DNA from: RGEC01 sp964475595
GTDB lineage: Bacteria; Bacteroidota; Bacteroidia; NS11-12g; UBA955
Reading direction: 5' to 3'
Length of the DNA: 64,000 nt
NCBI GenBank assembly: GCA_964475595.1
Contig: CAYYXG010000005.1
Span: 62,001-126,000 of the forward strand
In this document: piece by piece, positions 55,069-63,153 of the stretch
Position numbering within the stretch: the first letter of the stretch is position 1
How the letters are laid out: each line of letters begins with the position of its first letter
Notes under the pieces: model-generated
Told to the model about the DNA's origin: nothing
What the model saw: the letters and a program-made list of their open reading frames with translations, nothing else
Databases searched by the model: none
Program-made: the position numbers and the translations under genes

Positions 55069-55890
55069 CTATTTATTTCGCCTAATTCGCTTTAATCTAA
55101 AAGACTTTACGTCACTATCTGTTTCGCTTTCATAACCAAGAAACCTAGAATAAAATTCATGGTCAGAGAAACGGCCATTTAACATATTAGGAAAACTAAT
55201 CTGTTGCTTTATAAAAGGGGCAACGTACATATTATTGATACCCCTCCTAATATTCTCCGTTGAGTTAGATCCAGATCTATGGTACATCATAGAATTAAAT
55301 ATAATAACTGATCCGGCATTTGAACTCAATTGAACTTCATTAAAATCAATATATTTAAGGGAAGGACATTTTTCGAAATTATGAGTATGTGGTAATACTA
55401 CTGTTCCACCGGTTAATTTATTAAAATCATCTACACAAAAAAGTGCACTCAATGCAAGTGGCCTTGATGATACAAAATGTTGATAGTTCAAATCTCTATG
55501 ATGTGCATATGCGTTTGGTTTCTTATTTGTCATTGGCATATTGAAAACACCATTCTGTAGCATAAGAACATAATAATCACCAAGAATATCCTTAACTACT
55601 TCTAGTACTTTGATATTGGCAGCGATTTTATGGAGGAAAAAATCATCATACACAAGAGGTGCTCTAACATTATACGCATCGTTAATTTGAAATAACAATT
55701 CTTCTGATCCAATTTCCTCAATTTGTTTTTTATACAAATTATCTAATACATCTCTTGTATATTTCAATTCTTCCGGACTCAAAACATTTTCAATTATCGT
55801 ATACCCTTTAATTAAAATATCCTCTTTGTGCAAGTCTAGTTCAGTGTTAGACAGGTTTATTTCATTAACTCCAAAGATTGTAAAATCCAT
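55069..55890 (-). CDS. Phytanoyl-CoA dioxygenase (PhyH) family protein
   Basis: The 273-residue protein has the Fe(II)/2-oxoglutarate dioxygenase site: H131 and D133 (AHHRDLN), H204 (MMYHRSGSN) and the oxoglutarate arginine near 215-216. FNKLTGGTVVLPHTHNFE is the usual mid-segment of PhyH proteins. It would hydroxylate or otherwise oxidise a sugar-linked or acyl substrate; such enzymes are uncommon in O-antigen clusters. It abuts the FkbM gene (2 bases) and the beta-propeller gene (1 base). Confidence 0.86.
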   Translation of the reverse strand: MDFTIFGVNEINLSNTELDLHKEDILIKGYTIIENVLSPEELKYTRDVLDNLYKKQIEEIGSEELLFQINDAYNVRAPLVYDDFFLHKIAANIKVLEVVKDILGDYYVLMLQNGVFNMPMTNKKPNAYAHHRDLNYQHFVSSRPLALSALFCVDDFNKLTGGTVVLPHTHNFEKCPSLKYIDFNEVQLSSNAGSVIIFNSMMYHRSGSNSTENIRRGINNMYVAPFIKQQISFPNMLNGRFSDHEFYSRFLGYESETDSDVKSFRLKRIRRNK

Positions 55891-55891
55891 A

Positions 55892-56803
55892 TCAATATGT
55901 TATTAATTTTGCTAATCCAACTCCATAGTAACCATATGAATTCCCGTTGTAAAACATCCATACAATACCTTCAACATTGATAACTGACGGATAGGCACTC
56001 ATTTGTGAATCAAAATCGTCTTCACTTGTTTCCAATCCAAAATCATCATACTTACGCTCCCAATTTTTTAAGTCCTTTGATATAGCATACTGTAATCTAT
56101 ATGGGCTATCTTTTGTGGATGAACCAAAGAACATATAAAAGACATCATTCAACTTTATTACATATGGTCTTCCAACTCTATATTCATCATTTACATTTGA
56201 AATCGCGATTTCTCCTTTTTGCGTAAAGTTAATGCCATCTATTGAATCCATTGTCCTTATATCATAAACTGGATAAGTTTTTAAACTATCTTTAATAAAA
56301 TAACTTCCGCCTCCATACCAAACCTTGTACAAACCATTATAGTTAACTACACTATGAACAACTCTAAATAGAGTTTCATCACTTGTTCTCTCGAGTATTG
56401 GTACTTTAGAAAATTTTTTAAACGTTTGACCATTGTCTTTTGAAATCGCCAATCCGCTAAACACTAAAAATCTAACTTTATTTACAAGTTGATAGCCCGC
56501 GTAATATAGCCAAATTTCTTCTCCCACTTTCATAATGGCAGTTGGTACAACACCATTATCGTCAAAGGAACCATCATCACCAATATCAAGAACAGGACTA
56601 TCAGACCAGCCTATAATCTCTTCTGGGTTGTGTTTTGAACAGTCAAAATAACCAATTCTAGAAATCCCATATTCGTCTCTTGCTCCAAAATAAACCCTAA
56701 TTTTATCTTCATACACATAAGGTGTCGGCTGCAAAGCAGAATGTTTAGCCCAGTTTAACTTATTAATGGAACTAAATATAATTCCTTTTTTATCCCATTT
56801 CAT
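55892..56803 (-). CDS. Five-bladed beta-propeller protein, GH43/GH130-like
   Basis: The 303-residue protein has repeated blade phrases: ALQPTPYVYEDKIRVYFGARDEYG, IGDDGSFDDNGVVPTAIMKVG, WLYYAGYQ, YKVWYGGGSYF, and YPSVINVEGIVWMFYNGNSYG. They match the propeller of glycosidases and GH130-type phosphorylases found next to O-antigen biosynthetic genes. It has no signal peptide, so it acts in the cytoplasm. Its substrate and whether it hydrolyses or transfers are unknown. Confidence 0.82.
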   Translation of the reverse strand: MKWDKKGIIFSSINKLNWAKHSALQPTPYVYEDKIRVYFGARDEYGISRIGYFDCSKHNPEEIIGWSDSPVLDIGDDGSFDDNGVVPTAIMKVGEEIWLYYAGYQLVNKVRFLVFSGLAISKDNGQTFKKFSKVPILERTSDETLFRVVHSVVNYNGLYKVWYGGGSYFIKDSLKTYPVYDIRTMDSIDGINFTQKGEIAISNVNDEYRVGRPYVIKLNDVFYMFFGSSTKDSPYRLQYAISKDLKNWERKYDDFGLETSEDDFDSQMSAYPSVINVEGIVWMFYNGNSYGYYGVGLAKLITY

Positions 56804-57482
56804 TTTTATCTAGATTAAATGTTTCATAACTGTTTTTATTACCTGCTTTTGCTGGCGCCCCTACTAAGACATGACCTTTTTCATTGAAACTTTTTACGAT
56901 GAGAGCAGCACTTCCTACAACAGTGTCTTCCGGAATGCTCACATTATCGTTAAATGTGGTATTTACTCCCACAAAACTAGAGGCGCCAATTCGACAAAAA
57001 CCGGAAATAACAGCATGAGAAGCAATATAAACATGATCCTCTATTACGGTTTGATGCCCAATATGATTACCACTCCATAAAATAACATTATTGCCTATTT
57101 TAACTTTATGTTGTATAACATTATTTTCAAAAATAAAAACGTTCTCACCAATCTTGACATTCCGCCAAACAAATGCTTTTGAACTAATGTAACTGGCACA
57201 ATGAAAACCCTTGTTTTTACTAGCCTCAAACATTTTCCTCCTGGTTCTATTCAATTTCACATAAGAAATTGCAACATAAACTTCATATTTTTTGGGGTCG
57301 TAGTATTTTTCAAGCTCCTCAAAAGCCACCACAGGCAATCCAAGATACTTATCTTGTTTTAGATATTCTTTATTTACTGAAAAGGCCACAACTTCATAAA
57401 CCGAGTCTTCGGTAAAATACTCAAATGCTATATCGGCTGTTTCTCCTAAACCTATTATTATTAACTTTTTATTCTTTATCAT
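56790..57482 (-). CDS. PglD/NeuD-like sugar O/N-acyltransferase (left-handed beta-helix)
   Basis: The 230-residue protein has an N-terminal Rossmann-like part (LIIIGLGETADIAF) and a hexapeptide-repeat helix from about residue 95 (VKIGENVFIFENNVIQHKVKIGNNVIL, GHQTVIEDHVYIASHAVISGF), with catalytic-type His in NHIGHQT. It matches PglD, NeuD and FdtC-type enzymes that acetylate amino sugars. Start ATG at 57482 was chosen; the longer frame would overlap the FemAB-like gene by more. In the same run as FdtA/FdtB-like genes, N-acylation of a 3-amino sugar is the favoured role. Confidence 0.84.
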   Translation of the reverse strand: MIKNKKLIIIGLGETADIAFEYFTEDSVYEVVAFSVNKEYLKQDKYLGLPVVAFEELEKYYDPKKYEVYVAISYVKLNRTRRKMFEASKNKGFHCASYISSKAFVWRNVKIGENVFIFENNVIQHKVKIGNNVILWSGNHIGHQTVIEDHVYIASHAVISGFCRIGASSFVGVNTTFNDNVSIPEDTVVGSAALIVKSFNEKGHVLVGAPAKAGNKNSYETFNLDKNEMG

Positions 57483-58464
57483 AATTATAAACTTTGTGCA
57501 TGGTTTCCCGCAAACAAGATCGACCTCCAAAACTTTCCTTAAAATAACTTAAACCAAGATTAATTACTGACCCATTTTTTTCATTTGGTGTTCCCAGATT
57601 AAAGTAGTTATATTTTTTCTCGCAAGCCCATTTAAGTGCAAAATCAATAACAGCATTGACAGGCCTTATTTGCTGATGCGCATGACTACTGGCTATATAT
57701 TGTGCATGCAGGTATTCATTCATAAAATCAAATAAAATCATACCCCCAATCATAACATTCTGCTCAAATGCAGCTACTAGCTTTATTTCACCTTCTTTTA
57801 ACAAGCTTTTTAAATTATATATCGCTTCAATGTTGTGAACAGGTTTCTGATTGTGTTTTTGTAATAAGTTTTGCTCAAGTAAGATCCAGAATGAGCGAAA
57901 ATCATCACTAAATCTAACATCAACAGTCTTCAATGCTTTTTTGATGTTATATTTATTTCCATTATCATATTTTCTCTCTATATCTTTAACTGATTTATCC
58001 TTCAAAGCAATACCGATTTCTGTTTCTCGTGATTTTATTACAAACCCCGCTTTCCAAAGGGCATAATCAAATTCATCGCAAAAATCTCTGTTAAAAATCC
58101 TAAAAGTATTTCGTATTATCGCTTCGTGAATCTCATTTTTAAGTAACTCGTTTTCAAGTAACTGTGTTATTTCTAAAACATCCTCCAAACCAACGCCCGC
58201 TGAAACAAGCAAACCACCATAAGTAGATCTCATGTGGCTGTTCCATACTCTTCTACCATCTGTATCTATTAATACCGCAGGAATACAAGCAGCAATTTTA
58301 CCCTTTTTTAGAAATAAAAAAGAATAATCCTCCTCTTGATTTAAAGGATTATGTTTCAAAAACCTTCTTGTGTGCAAGAAAGTAGAGTTAAGGGCTTGGT
58401 TGTCAATAAAACAATCCCAATCCTTCTCCCAAGAGGTCTCATATCTTTGAATTTCCCACTTCAT
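57469..58464 (-). CDS. GNAT/FemAB-like acyl- or aminoacyl-transferase
   Basis: The 331-residue protein has a C-terminal GNAT pattern: GEIKLVAAFEQNVMIGGMILFDFMNEYLHAQYIASS, then FNLGTPNEKNG and LSYFKESFGGR. The N-terminal half is a second, diverged lobe (SFLFLKKGKIAACIPA), as in FemAB/PEP-CTERM-type GNAT proteins. Such enzymes add an amino acid or acyl group to an amine, here perhaps of a 3-amino sugar. It overlaps the cupin gene by 26 bases and the NeuD-like start by 14. Confidence 0.78.
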   Translation of the reverse strand: MKWEIQRYETSWEKDWDCFIDNQALNSTFLHTRRFLKHNPLNQEEDYSFLFLKKGKIAACIPAVLIDTDGRRVWNSHMRSTYGGLLVSAGVGLEDVLEITQLLENELLKNEIHEAIIRNTFRIFNRDFCDEFDYALWKAGFVIKSRETEIGIALKDKSVKDIERKYDNGNKYNIKKALKTVDVRFSDDFRSFWILLEQNLLQKHNQKPVHNIEAIYNLKSLLKEGEIKLVAAFEQNVMIGGMILFDFMNEYLHAQYIASSHAHQQIRPVNAVIDFALKWACEKKYNYFNLGTPNEKNGSVINLGLSYFKESFGGRSCLRETMHKVYNYDKE

Positions 58465-58849
58465 TTATAAATTGACCATATTCCCTGATATAATCTTTTT
58501 CATCATATTCAATACTAGCCATGCACATTTGCACTGCATTGTGTGAGTACTTCATAGTACGCCAACTCATTTTGGGTATATACAAACCTGTATTAGGACT
58601 ATCTAATACAAAATGATATTTTTTGCTTTGTCGCGTTTCAATTTGTACCTCAATTTTGCCGGACACAGCCACTAAAATCTGTTCCAATTCGTAATGAGCA
58701 TGATGACCCCTAACAACATCTTCAGGTGTAAAATATGTCCAATAAATTCTTTGAGGAATAAATGGCAATGTTTCTTTCTCTGCTATAGAAATATATCCTA
58801 ATTGGGACGATCCTATTTTAGGAAAATGAATAAGATATGGAGACTCCAT
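58439..58849 (-). CDS. WxcM/FdtA-QdtA-like cupin 3,4-ketoisomerase
   Basis: The 136-residue cupin has IPQRIYWTYFTPEDVVRGHHAHYELEQILVAVSGKIEVQI, the FdtA/QdtA signature RGxHAHxxLEQ with catalytic histidines, and ends with VQMCMASIEYDEKDYIREY. FdtA/QdtA shift the keto group of dTDP-4-keto-6-deoxyglucose from C4 to C3. With the FdtB-like aminotransferase at 52869 this gives a dTDP-3-amino-3,6-dideoxyhexose. FdtA and QdtA (galacto or gluco product) cannot be told apart here. Confidence 0.87.
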   Translation of the reverse strand: MESPYLIHFPKIGSSQLGYISIAEKETLPFIPQRIYWTYFTPEDVVRGHHAHYELEQILVAVSGKIEVQIETRQSKKYHFVLDSPNTGLYIPKMSWRTMKYSHNAVQMCMASIEYDEKDYIREYGQFINEVGNSKI

Positions 58850-58857
58850 AGTATACT

Positions 58858-60123
58858 TTAGATCATTAATTGGCTTGTATATTCAATATTCGGCCTTATA
58901 ATGCCGGGCAAAAGAGATGAATTACTTCCAATTGTTTCATTCAAAATTTCAAACTGCAAAACATCTTCCTTTACATAAAGTGCAATTCTCTGATTTTCCC
59001 CAAAGATTACTTTGAATTTATACAATCCAGCATTGAGTAGATTCGGTGGGAAAAAACCAGTAACCTTATACATCCCCAATTGGGAGTCCTTTTGTGATGA
59101 TAATATTTTGCCTCCATGATAAACAGCTACATCATCAAGATTGCTCAATTCAAAAGTGACATCTAAATTTATTCCTGTTTTGTAATTGTAGAATGTTAGC
59201 TCAAACTGCACACCTGAAGATATTTGAATAACATCACCTGCTTTAGGTTTTACCTCAAAATTAATAATACGAATATTATTATTTCCAGGAGCTGTTTCAA
59301 CTGATCCTGAGTGTTGAAATACACTTTTTATGTTTTGACTAATTTGATATTTGTTTATCGCCTCTAATTGTGTACCATTAAACACACTTGTTCCATCCTT
59401 AAGAATAATAGCCTTTTGGCATAGTGTTTTTACCGCCGCCATATTATGACTCACAAACAAAACTGTTCTTCCTTCGCCCTTGCTTACTTCACCCATTTTC
59501 CCAAGGCATTTTTTCTGAAACTCTGCATCGCCCACGGCCAGTACTTCATCAATAATTAGGATCTCGCTTTCCAGGTGTGCAGCCACGCCAAATGCCAGCC
59601 GCACATACATGCCGCTGCTATATCGCTTCACAGGAGTATCGATGTACCGCTCCACACCGGCAAAATCAATGATTTCATCCAGTTTGCGCGTAATCTCATG
59701 CTTGCGCATACCCAGGATGGCCCCATTCAGGTAAATGTTTTCCCTGCCCGTAAGCTCCGGGTGGAAACCGGTACCCACCTCCAGCAAAGAAGCAATTCGG
59801 CCCATTACCTTCACGCTACCTGTAGTAGGGGCCGTTGTTTTAGACAAAATCTTCAGTAAGGTGCTTTTACCGGCCCCGTTGCGACCAATAATACCTAGCA
59901 CATCACCCTGCTGCACCTCAAAGTTGATGTCTTTCAGTGCCCACACATAATCTGAATCGGCTTTTTGGGTGCGATCATTGGTGCTGCCCAACTGCATCAG
60001 GGGGTCTTCCTTGCCCCGCATGCGATACCACCAGCGCGTGAGGTCATCGCGCAGGGTTCCGCTGCCTACATTTCCCAAACGATATTGTTTGGATACGTTT
60101 TCTACTTTAATAACTGTTGACAT
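58858..60123 (-). CDS. wzt: Wzt-like polysaccharide ABC transporter ATPase with C-terminal glycan-binding-type domain
   Basis: The 421-residue protein has an ATPase domain (about 1-245) with Walker A GRNGAGKST at 80-88, signature YSSGM at 168-172, Walker B IIDEVLAVGD at 190-199 and the switch His in SHNMAAV. Residues about 265-421 look like the beta-sandwich that in Wzt proteins binds the finished glycan end. With Wzm it exports the polysaccharide across the inner membrane. GC content switches near 59,400-59,520, at the end of the ATPase domain, from 52-55 to about 32-37 percent. Confidence 0.92.
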   Translation of the reverse strand: MSTVIKVENVSKQYRLGNVGSGTLRDDLTRWWYRMRGKEDPLMQLGSTNDRTQKADSDYVWALKDINFEVQQGDVLGIIGRNGAGKSTLLKILSKTTAPTTGSVKVMGRIASLLEVGTGFHPELTGRENIYLNGAILGMRKHEITRKLDEIIDFAGVERYIDTPVKRYSSGMYVRLAFGVAAHLESEILIIDEVLAVGDAEFQKKCLGKMGEVSKGEGRTVLFVSHNMAAVKTLCQKAIILKDGTSVFNGTQLEAINKYQISQNIKSVFQHSGSVETAPGNNNIRIINFEVKPKAGDVIQISSGVQFELTFYNYKTGINLDVTFELSNLDDVAVYHGGKILSSQKDSQLGMYKVTGFFPPNLLNAGLYKFKVIFGENQRIALYVKEDVLQFEILNETIGSNSSLLPGIIRPNIEYTSQLMI

Positions 60124-60132
60124 TCCTATCGA

Positions 60133-60993
60133 TTAAACCGTGTCCATGAAGGTGCGTTCCACTTTGTTAAAAATGATGATGCCGCCCAAAAGGCTCACCA
60201 CCATAAATGCAGCACTATAGCCAAGTCCCCACCAGCAAAATACCCCGCCGCCGGTAAAAGCAAAACGAAATGCTTCTATGATATGGGCAATGGGATTAAT
60301 ATCGGCCACAAACCTGTAAGCGCCAGGCAAGGCCGAACTGGGATAAATGATGGGAGTGGCATACATCAACACACTAATAGCAAAGGGTAGGAAAAAACTT
60401 AAATCCCGGTACTTGGTGGTGTATGATGAGATAATAATGCCGGTTCCCAGCGATATGCCCGCCATGAGTACCAGCAACAATGGCAGCGTGGCAATATACA
60501 GGTTGGGTGTAACTATACCCTGATACCAGTACCAGGCCCAGAAGGCTATAAATACGAGAAACTGAACACCCAGTTTTACCAGATTGGACAAGATCAATGA
60601 AATGGGGGCCACCAGGCGCGGGAAATACACCTTGCCAAACAAATGTGCATTGGAAGTAAAGGTTGTGGAAGCACCGCTGAGGCAATTGCTGAAATAGTTC
60701 CAGAGGGTGGTTCCGGCCAGGTAGAAAAGCGGGGCGGGAATATTATCAGTAGGTATCTTGGCAACCGTTCCAAACACAAAGGTGTAAATAAAAACGGTCA
60801 TCAACGGGCCCAGAAAGAACCAGATAGGACCGAGAATGGTTTGTTTATATACCGAAACAACATCCCTGCGGATAAAAATCTGAATCAGATCGCGGTACTG
60901 CCATACCTCTCTGAGCTTCAGGTCATACCACTTGCCTTTGGGCTCAATGATTTCGGTCCACTGCTCGTGGTGTACTGTTCCGTTTTCGCTCAT
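60133..60993 (-). CDS. wzm: Wzm-like polysaccharide ABC transporter permease
   Basis: The 286-residue permease has six hydrophobic helices and the ABC-2 pattern: REVWQYRDLIQIFIRRDVVSVYKQTILGPIWFF at the start and LLVLMAGISLGTGIIISSYTTKYRDL, with FLPFAISVLMYATPIIYPSSALP after it. It forms the membrane channel with the Wzt ATPase, 9 bases downstream. It overlaps the RffA-like gene as ATGA. GC is high, unlike the AT-rich genes beyond wzt. Confidence 0.93.
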   Translation of the reverse strand: MSENGTVHHEQWTEIIEPKGKWYDLKLREVWQYRDLIQIFIRRDVVSVYKQTILGPIWFFLGPLMTVFIYTFVFGTVAKIPTDNIPAPLFYLAGTTLWNYFSNCLSGASTTFTSNAHLFGKVYFPRLVAPISLILSNLVKLGVQFLVFIAFWAWYWYQGIVTPNLYIATLPLLLVLMAGISLGTGIIISSYTTKYRDLSFFLPFAISVLMYATPIIYPSSALPGAYRFVADINPIAHIIEAFRFAFTGGGVFCWWGLGYSAAFMVVSLLGGIIIFNKVERTFMDTV

Positions 60994-62123
60994 GCTGTTA
61001 AATGCTGTATTACGCGGCTTTGGGTTTCGCCGTCAATGTCGTTGTAAAAAGGCAACCGCAACAGGGCATCGCTGTAGCGGTCGGTGTGGTGCATGCTGCC
61101 GCCGTGGTGCAGGTGTGCATAATAGGGGCTGGCATGCAAAGACTGGTAGTGAAACACCGGGTGTATATCGGCGGTTTTTAAGCGCTCTATGGTTTCGGTT
61201 CGCTCGGCCAAGCCGGGAAAAACCAGGTAGAACATGTGGGCGTTGTTGGTGGCAAAACCGGGAACAAACGGCATCTGAATGCTGTTGGCTTCGGCCCAGT
61301 GGCCCAGCTCGCGGTAGTAGGTTTCCCAGATAGCTCTGCGGCGCTCCTGTATGCTGTCCAGGTGCTCCAACTGTGCCCACAGAAATGCAGCCACCATTTC
61401 GGAAGGCAGAAAAGAGCTGCCCACATCCACCCAGCCGTACTTATCTACCTCTCCGCGGTAGAATGCGCTGCGGTTGGTGCCTTTTTCCCAGATAATCTCC
61501 GCCCGTTCGGCAAACTGCCTGTCGTTGACCACCAGCATGCCGCCTTCTCCACTGATAATGTTCTTGGTTTCGTGAAAAGAGAATGCTGCCAGGTGGCCAA
61601 TGCTGCCCAGAGGTCGCTTTTTGCCGTCTTTTCCGGTGTAGTAGCTGTCAATGGCCTGTGCGGCGTCTTCCACCACAAAAAGTCCGTGACGGGCCGCCAC
61701 ATCCATAATCACATCCATATCGCAGGCCACACCGGCATAGTGCACGGGCACAATGGCTTTGGTTTTTGGGGTTATCAGCGCCTCTATAGCACTTTCATCC
61801 ATGCCCGGATGGTCGGGGCGGCTGTCTACAAACACAATGCGGGCACCTCGCAATACAAAGGCATTGGCGGTGCTCACAAAGGTGTAGGATGGCATGATCA
61901 CTTCATCGCCGGGCTGAATGTTCAGCAGAATGGCCGCCATTTCGAGCGCATCGGTGCAGCTGCTGGTGAGCAGGCATTTGGCAAAGCCATAGCGCTGCTG
62001 CAGGTGTTCCTGGCACAGTTGCGTATATTTTCCGTTACCGCACAAGCGCTGGGAACTGACGGCATCGCGGATGTAGTCAAATTCTTTTCCTGTGAGGTAG
62101 GGCTTGTTGAAGGGGATTTTCAT
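60990..62123 (-). CDS. rffA: RffA/WecE-like dTDP-4-keto-6-deoxyhexose transaminase
   Basis: The 377-residue PLP enzyme has IPFNKPYLTGKEFDYI, LTSSCTDALEMAAILLNI, PSYTFVSTANAFVLRGA, VEDAAQAI and K187 in FSFHETKNIISGEGG, the RffA pattern. RffA aminates dTDP-4-keto-6-deoxyglucose at C4 to the 4-amino-4,6-dideoxygalactose. It and the FdtA/FdtB branch would draw on the same dTDP-4-keto intermediate, though RmlA/RmlB are not in the window. It is the first gene of the operon after a 220-base gap. Confidence 0.92.
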   Translation of the reverse strand: MKIPFNKPYLTGKEFDYIRDAVSSQRLCGNGKYTQLCQEHLQQRYGFAKCLLTSSCTDALEMAAILLNIQPGDEVIMPSYTFVSTANAFVLRGARIVFVDSRPDHPGMDESAIEALITPKTKAIVPVHYAGVACDMDVIMDVAARHGLFVVEDAAQAIDSYYTGKDGKKRPLGSIGHLAAFSFHETKNIISGEGGMLVVNDRQFAERAEIIWEKGTNRSAFYRGEVDKYGWVDVGSSFLPSEMVAAFLWAQLEHLDSIQERRRAIWETYYRELGHWAEANSIQMPFVPGFATNNAHMFYLVFPGLAERTETIERLKTADIHPVFHYQSLHASPYYAHLHHGGSMHHTDRYSDALLRLPFYNDIDGETQSRVIQHLTA

Positions 62124-62134
62124 TTTGTAAACAG

Positions 62135-62154
62135 GGACAGGTCGCGACCTGTCC
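62135..62154. repeat. Perfect 20-base palindrome (GACAGGTCGCGACCTGTC core)
   Basis: The two halves GGACAGGTCG and CGACCTGTCC are exact reverse complements. Surrounding bases (ACA before, TTACA after) hint at a longer degenerate repeat. It lies 12 bases upstream of the rffA start codon, so it could also act as hairpin or operator. From memory, palindromes with this core recur between genes in many genomes. Confidence 0.6.
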
Positions 62155-62256
62155 TTACAGTTGTTTTATAGTTGACAGTCGACAGTTTTTTGCCGCGCAA
62201 ATCCGTCGCGCACACACCCCGGAGCATGAGCACCGGCTTCATTATTGACACATTTA

Positions 62257-62272
62257 CCCCTCTCCAGAGGGG
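62257..62272. repeat. CCCCTCT/AGAGGGG inverted repeat
   Basis: CCCCTCT and AGAGGGG are separated by 2 bases, giving a tight hairpin. It resembles the pair at 63123-63143 (CCCTCT and AGAGGG), so both are probably copies of a dispersed element. The gap 62124-62343 otherwise has no gene; its right end has AT-rich TAAACCA-type repetition reaching the end of the amidohydrolase gene. Confidence 0.45.
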
Positions 62273-62343
62273 ACCGTTTGTTGCCGGGTTGTATGTGGGT
62301 TTGAAATTCATTTTGAAGTATCCACTATTAAACCAATAAACCA

Positions 62344-63063
62344 TCAAACTAATAAACCACTAAACAACCCACACGCATTCCCAAACAGAATCTTATCCCT
62401 GTCTGATTCGCTCATGTTGAGTTCATCGGCAAGGCGGAGAAAGACCTGCAGCTGGTCATTGGCATCAACGTAGGGGTAATCGGTGCCAAAGATGATGCGG
62501 TTGCGGTCGCCGAAACGTAGCAGTACCCCAAAATCAGCATGAACGGAAGCATGTTTAAGGTAGGAGAGACTTAGCGAAAGTTCAAATACCACATTGGGAC
62601 GGTTTTTTAACTGCAGGAAATACTCCAGGGCACGGATGCCGCCGGAATGCGCAATGATAAACGTGTTATCCGGAAATAAATCGGTCATTTCCGCAATTCG
62701 GTTCAGGTTGGGCTGCACTTCCATTTCACCGCCTATGTAAAATGCATCAATAACCGTGGGCAGTTTCAGGTGCGATACCCTGCTGTAGGCATCAAACAAA
62801 TCGGGGTAGTCGTGGTCCTGCAACTTCATCAGCCGGCTGTGTATTTTCAAGCCCTGTATGCGCCCGGAAAGGGCCTCTGATACCACATATTCTTCCTGCT
62901 TTTTGTAATCAAAAATCAGGGTTTGCGTATCCGTATCCGGAACCTTTGCCGTCCATTCGCTGTACTGATCGGTACGGTTAAAAATCCAGTTGCGGTACTG
63001 TGGCTGAAGGTTGTATCCTTCTGCACCCCGGTCTATGTGAAAATGGGCGTCAAACAGTCTCAT
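62344..63063 (-). CDS. Metal-dependent amidohydrolase (TIM-barrel)
   Basis: The 239-residue protein has MRLFDAHFHIDRG at the start (HxH metal pair), later TVIDAFYIGGEM, FIIAHSGGIRALEYF (third His) and IIFGTDYPYVD near the end, the Asp of amidohydrolase-2 proteins. It is rather short. Start ATG at 63063 was chosen: the longer frame begins with MLSLSKHE, which is only the translation of the dispersed repeat at 63074-63098. It follows the ATP-grasp gene by 90 bases. The substrate is unknown. Confidence 0.82.
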   Translation of the reverse strand: MRLFDAHFHIDRGAEGYNLQPQYRNWIFNRTDQYSEWTAKVPDTDTQTLIFDYKKQEEYVVSEALSGRIQGLKIHSRLMKLQDHDYPDLFDAYSRVSHLKLPTVIDAFYIGGEMEVQPNLNRIAEMTDLFPDNTFIIAHSGGIRALEYFLQLKNRPNVVFELSLSLSYLKHASVHADFGVLLRFGDRNRIIFGTDYPYVDANDQLQVFLRLADELNMSESDRDKILFGNACGLFSGLLV

Positions 63064-63073
63064 GTTGGCTGGT

Positions 63074-63098
63074 TCATGCTTCGACAAGCTCAGCATGA
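63074..63098. repeat. TCATGCT...AGCATGA dispersed repeat (LSLSKH-encoding element)
   Basis: TCATGCT and AGCATGA flank TTCGACAAGCTC-type sequence, an imperfect palindrome. On the minus strand it reads as the familiar intergenic element whose chance translation is LSLSKH. It sits just upstream of the amidohydrolase start codon and must not be read as coding. Confidence 0.6.
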
Positions 63099-63122
63099 CA
63101 AGTTATTTACTTTTTAAACAGA

Positions 63123-63143
63123 CCCTCTCCCTGCCGAAGAGGG
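63123..63143. repeat. CCCTCT/AGAGGG inverted repeat
   Basis: CCCTCT and AGAGGG flank a 9-base loop. It lies between the ATP-grasp stop and the amidohydrolase start, next to the element at 63074, and resembles the pair at 62257. It could act as a hairpin downstream of the ATP-grasp gene. Confidence 0.4.
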
Positions 63144-63153
63144 GGAAATGCTG

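Noticed and set aside
61236..62171. Plus-strand frame of 311 codons opposite rffA
   Set aside because: Lies wholly on a clear transaminase gene and reads as a reverse-strand shadow rich in Cys, His and Val without domain.
63064..63096. N-terminal extension MLSLSKHEPAN of the amidohydrolase
   Set aside because: It is the translation of the dispersed repeat at 63074-63098; the metal-site start MRLFDAHFHID at 63063 is the natural N-terminus.
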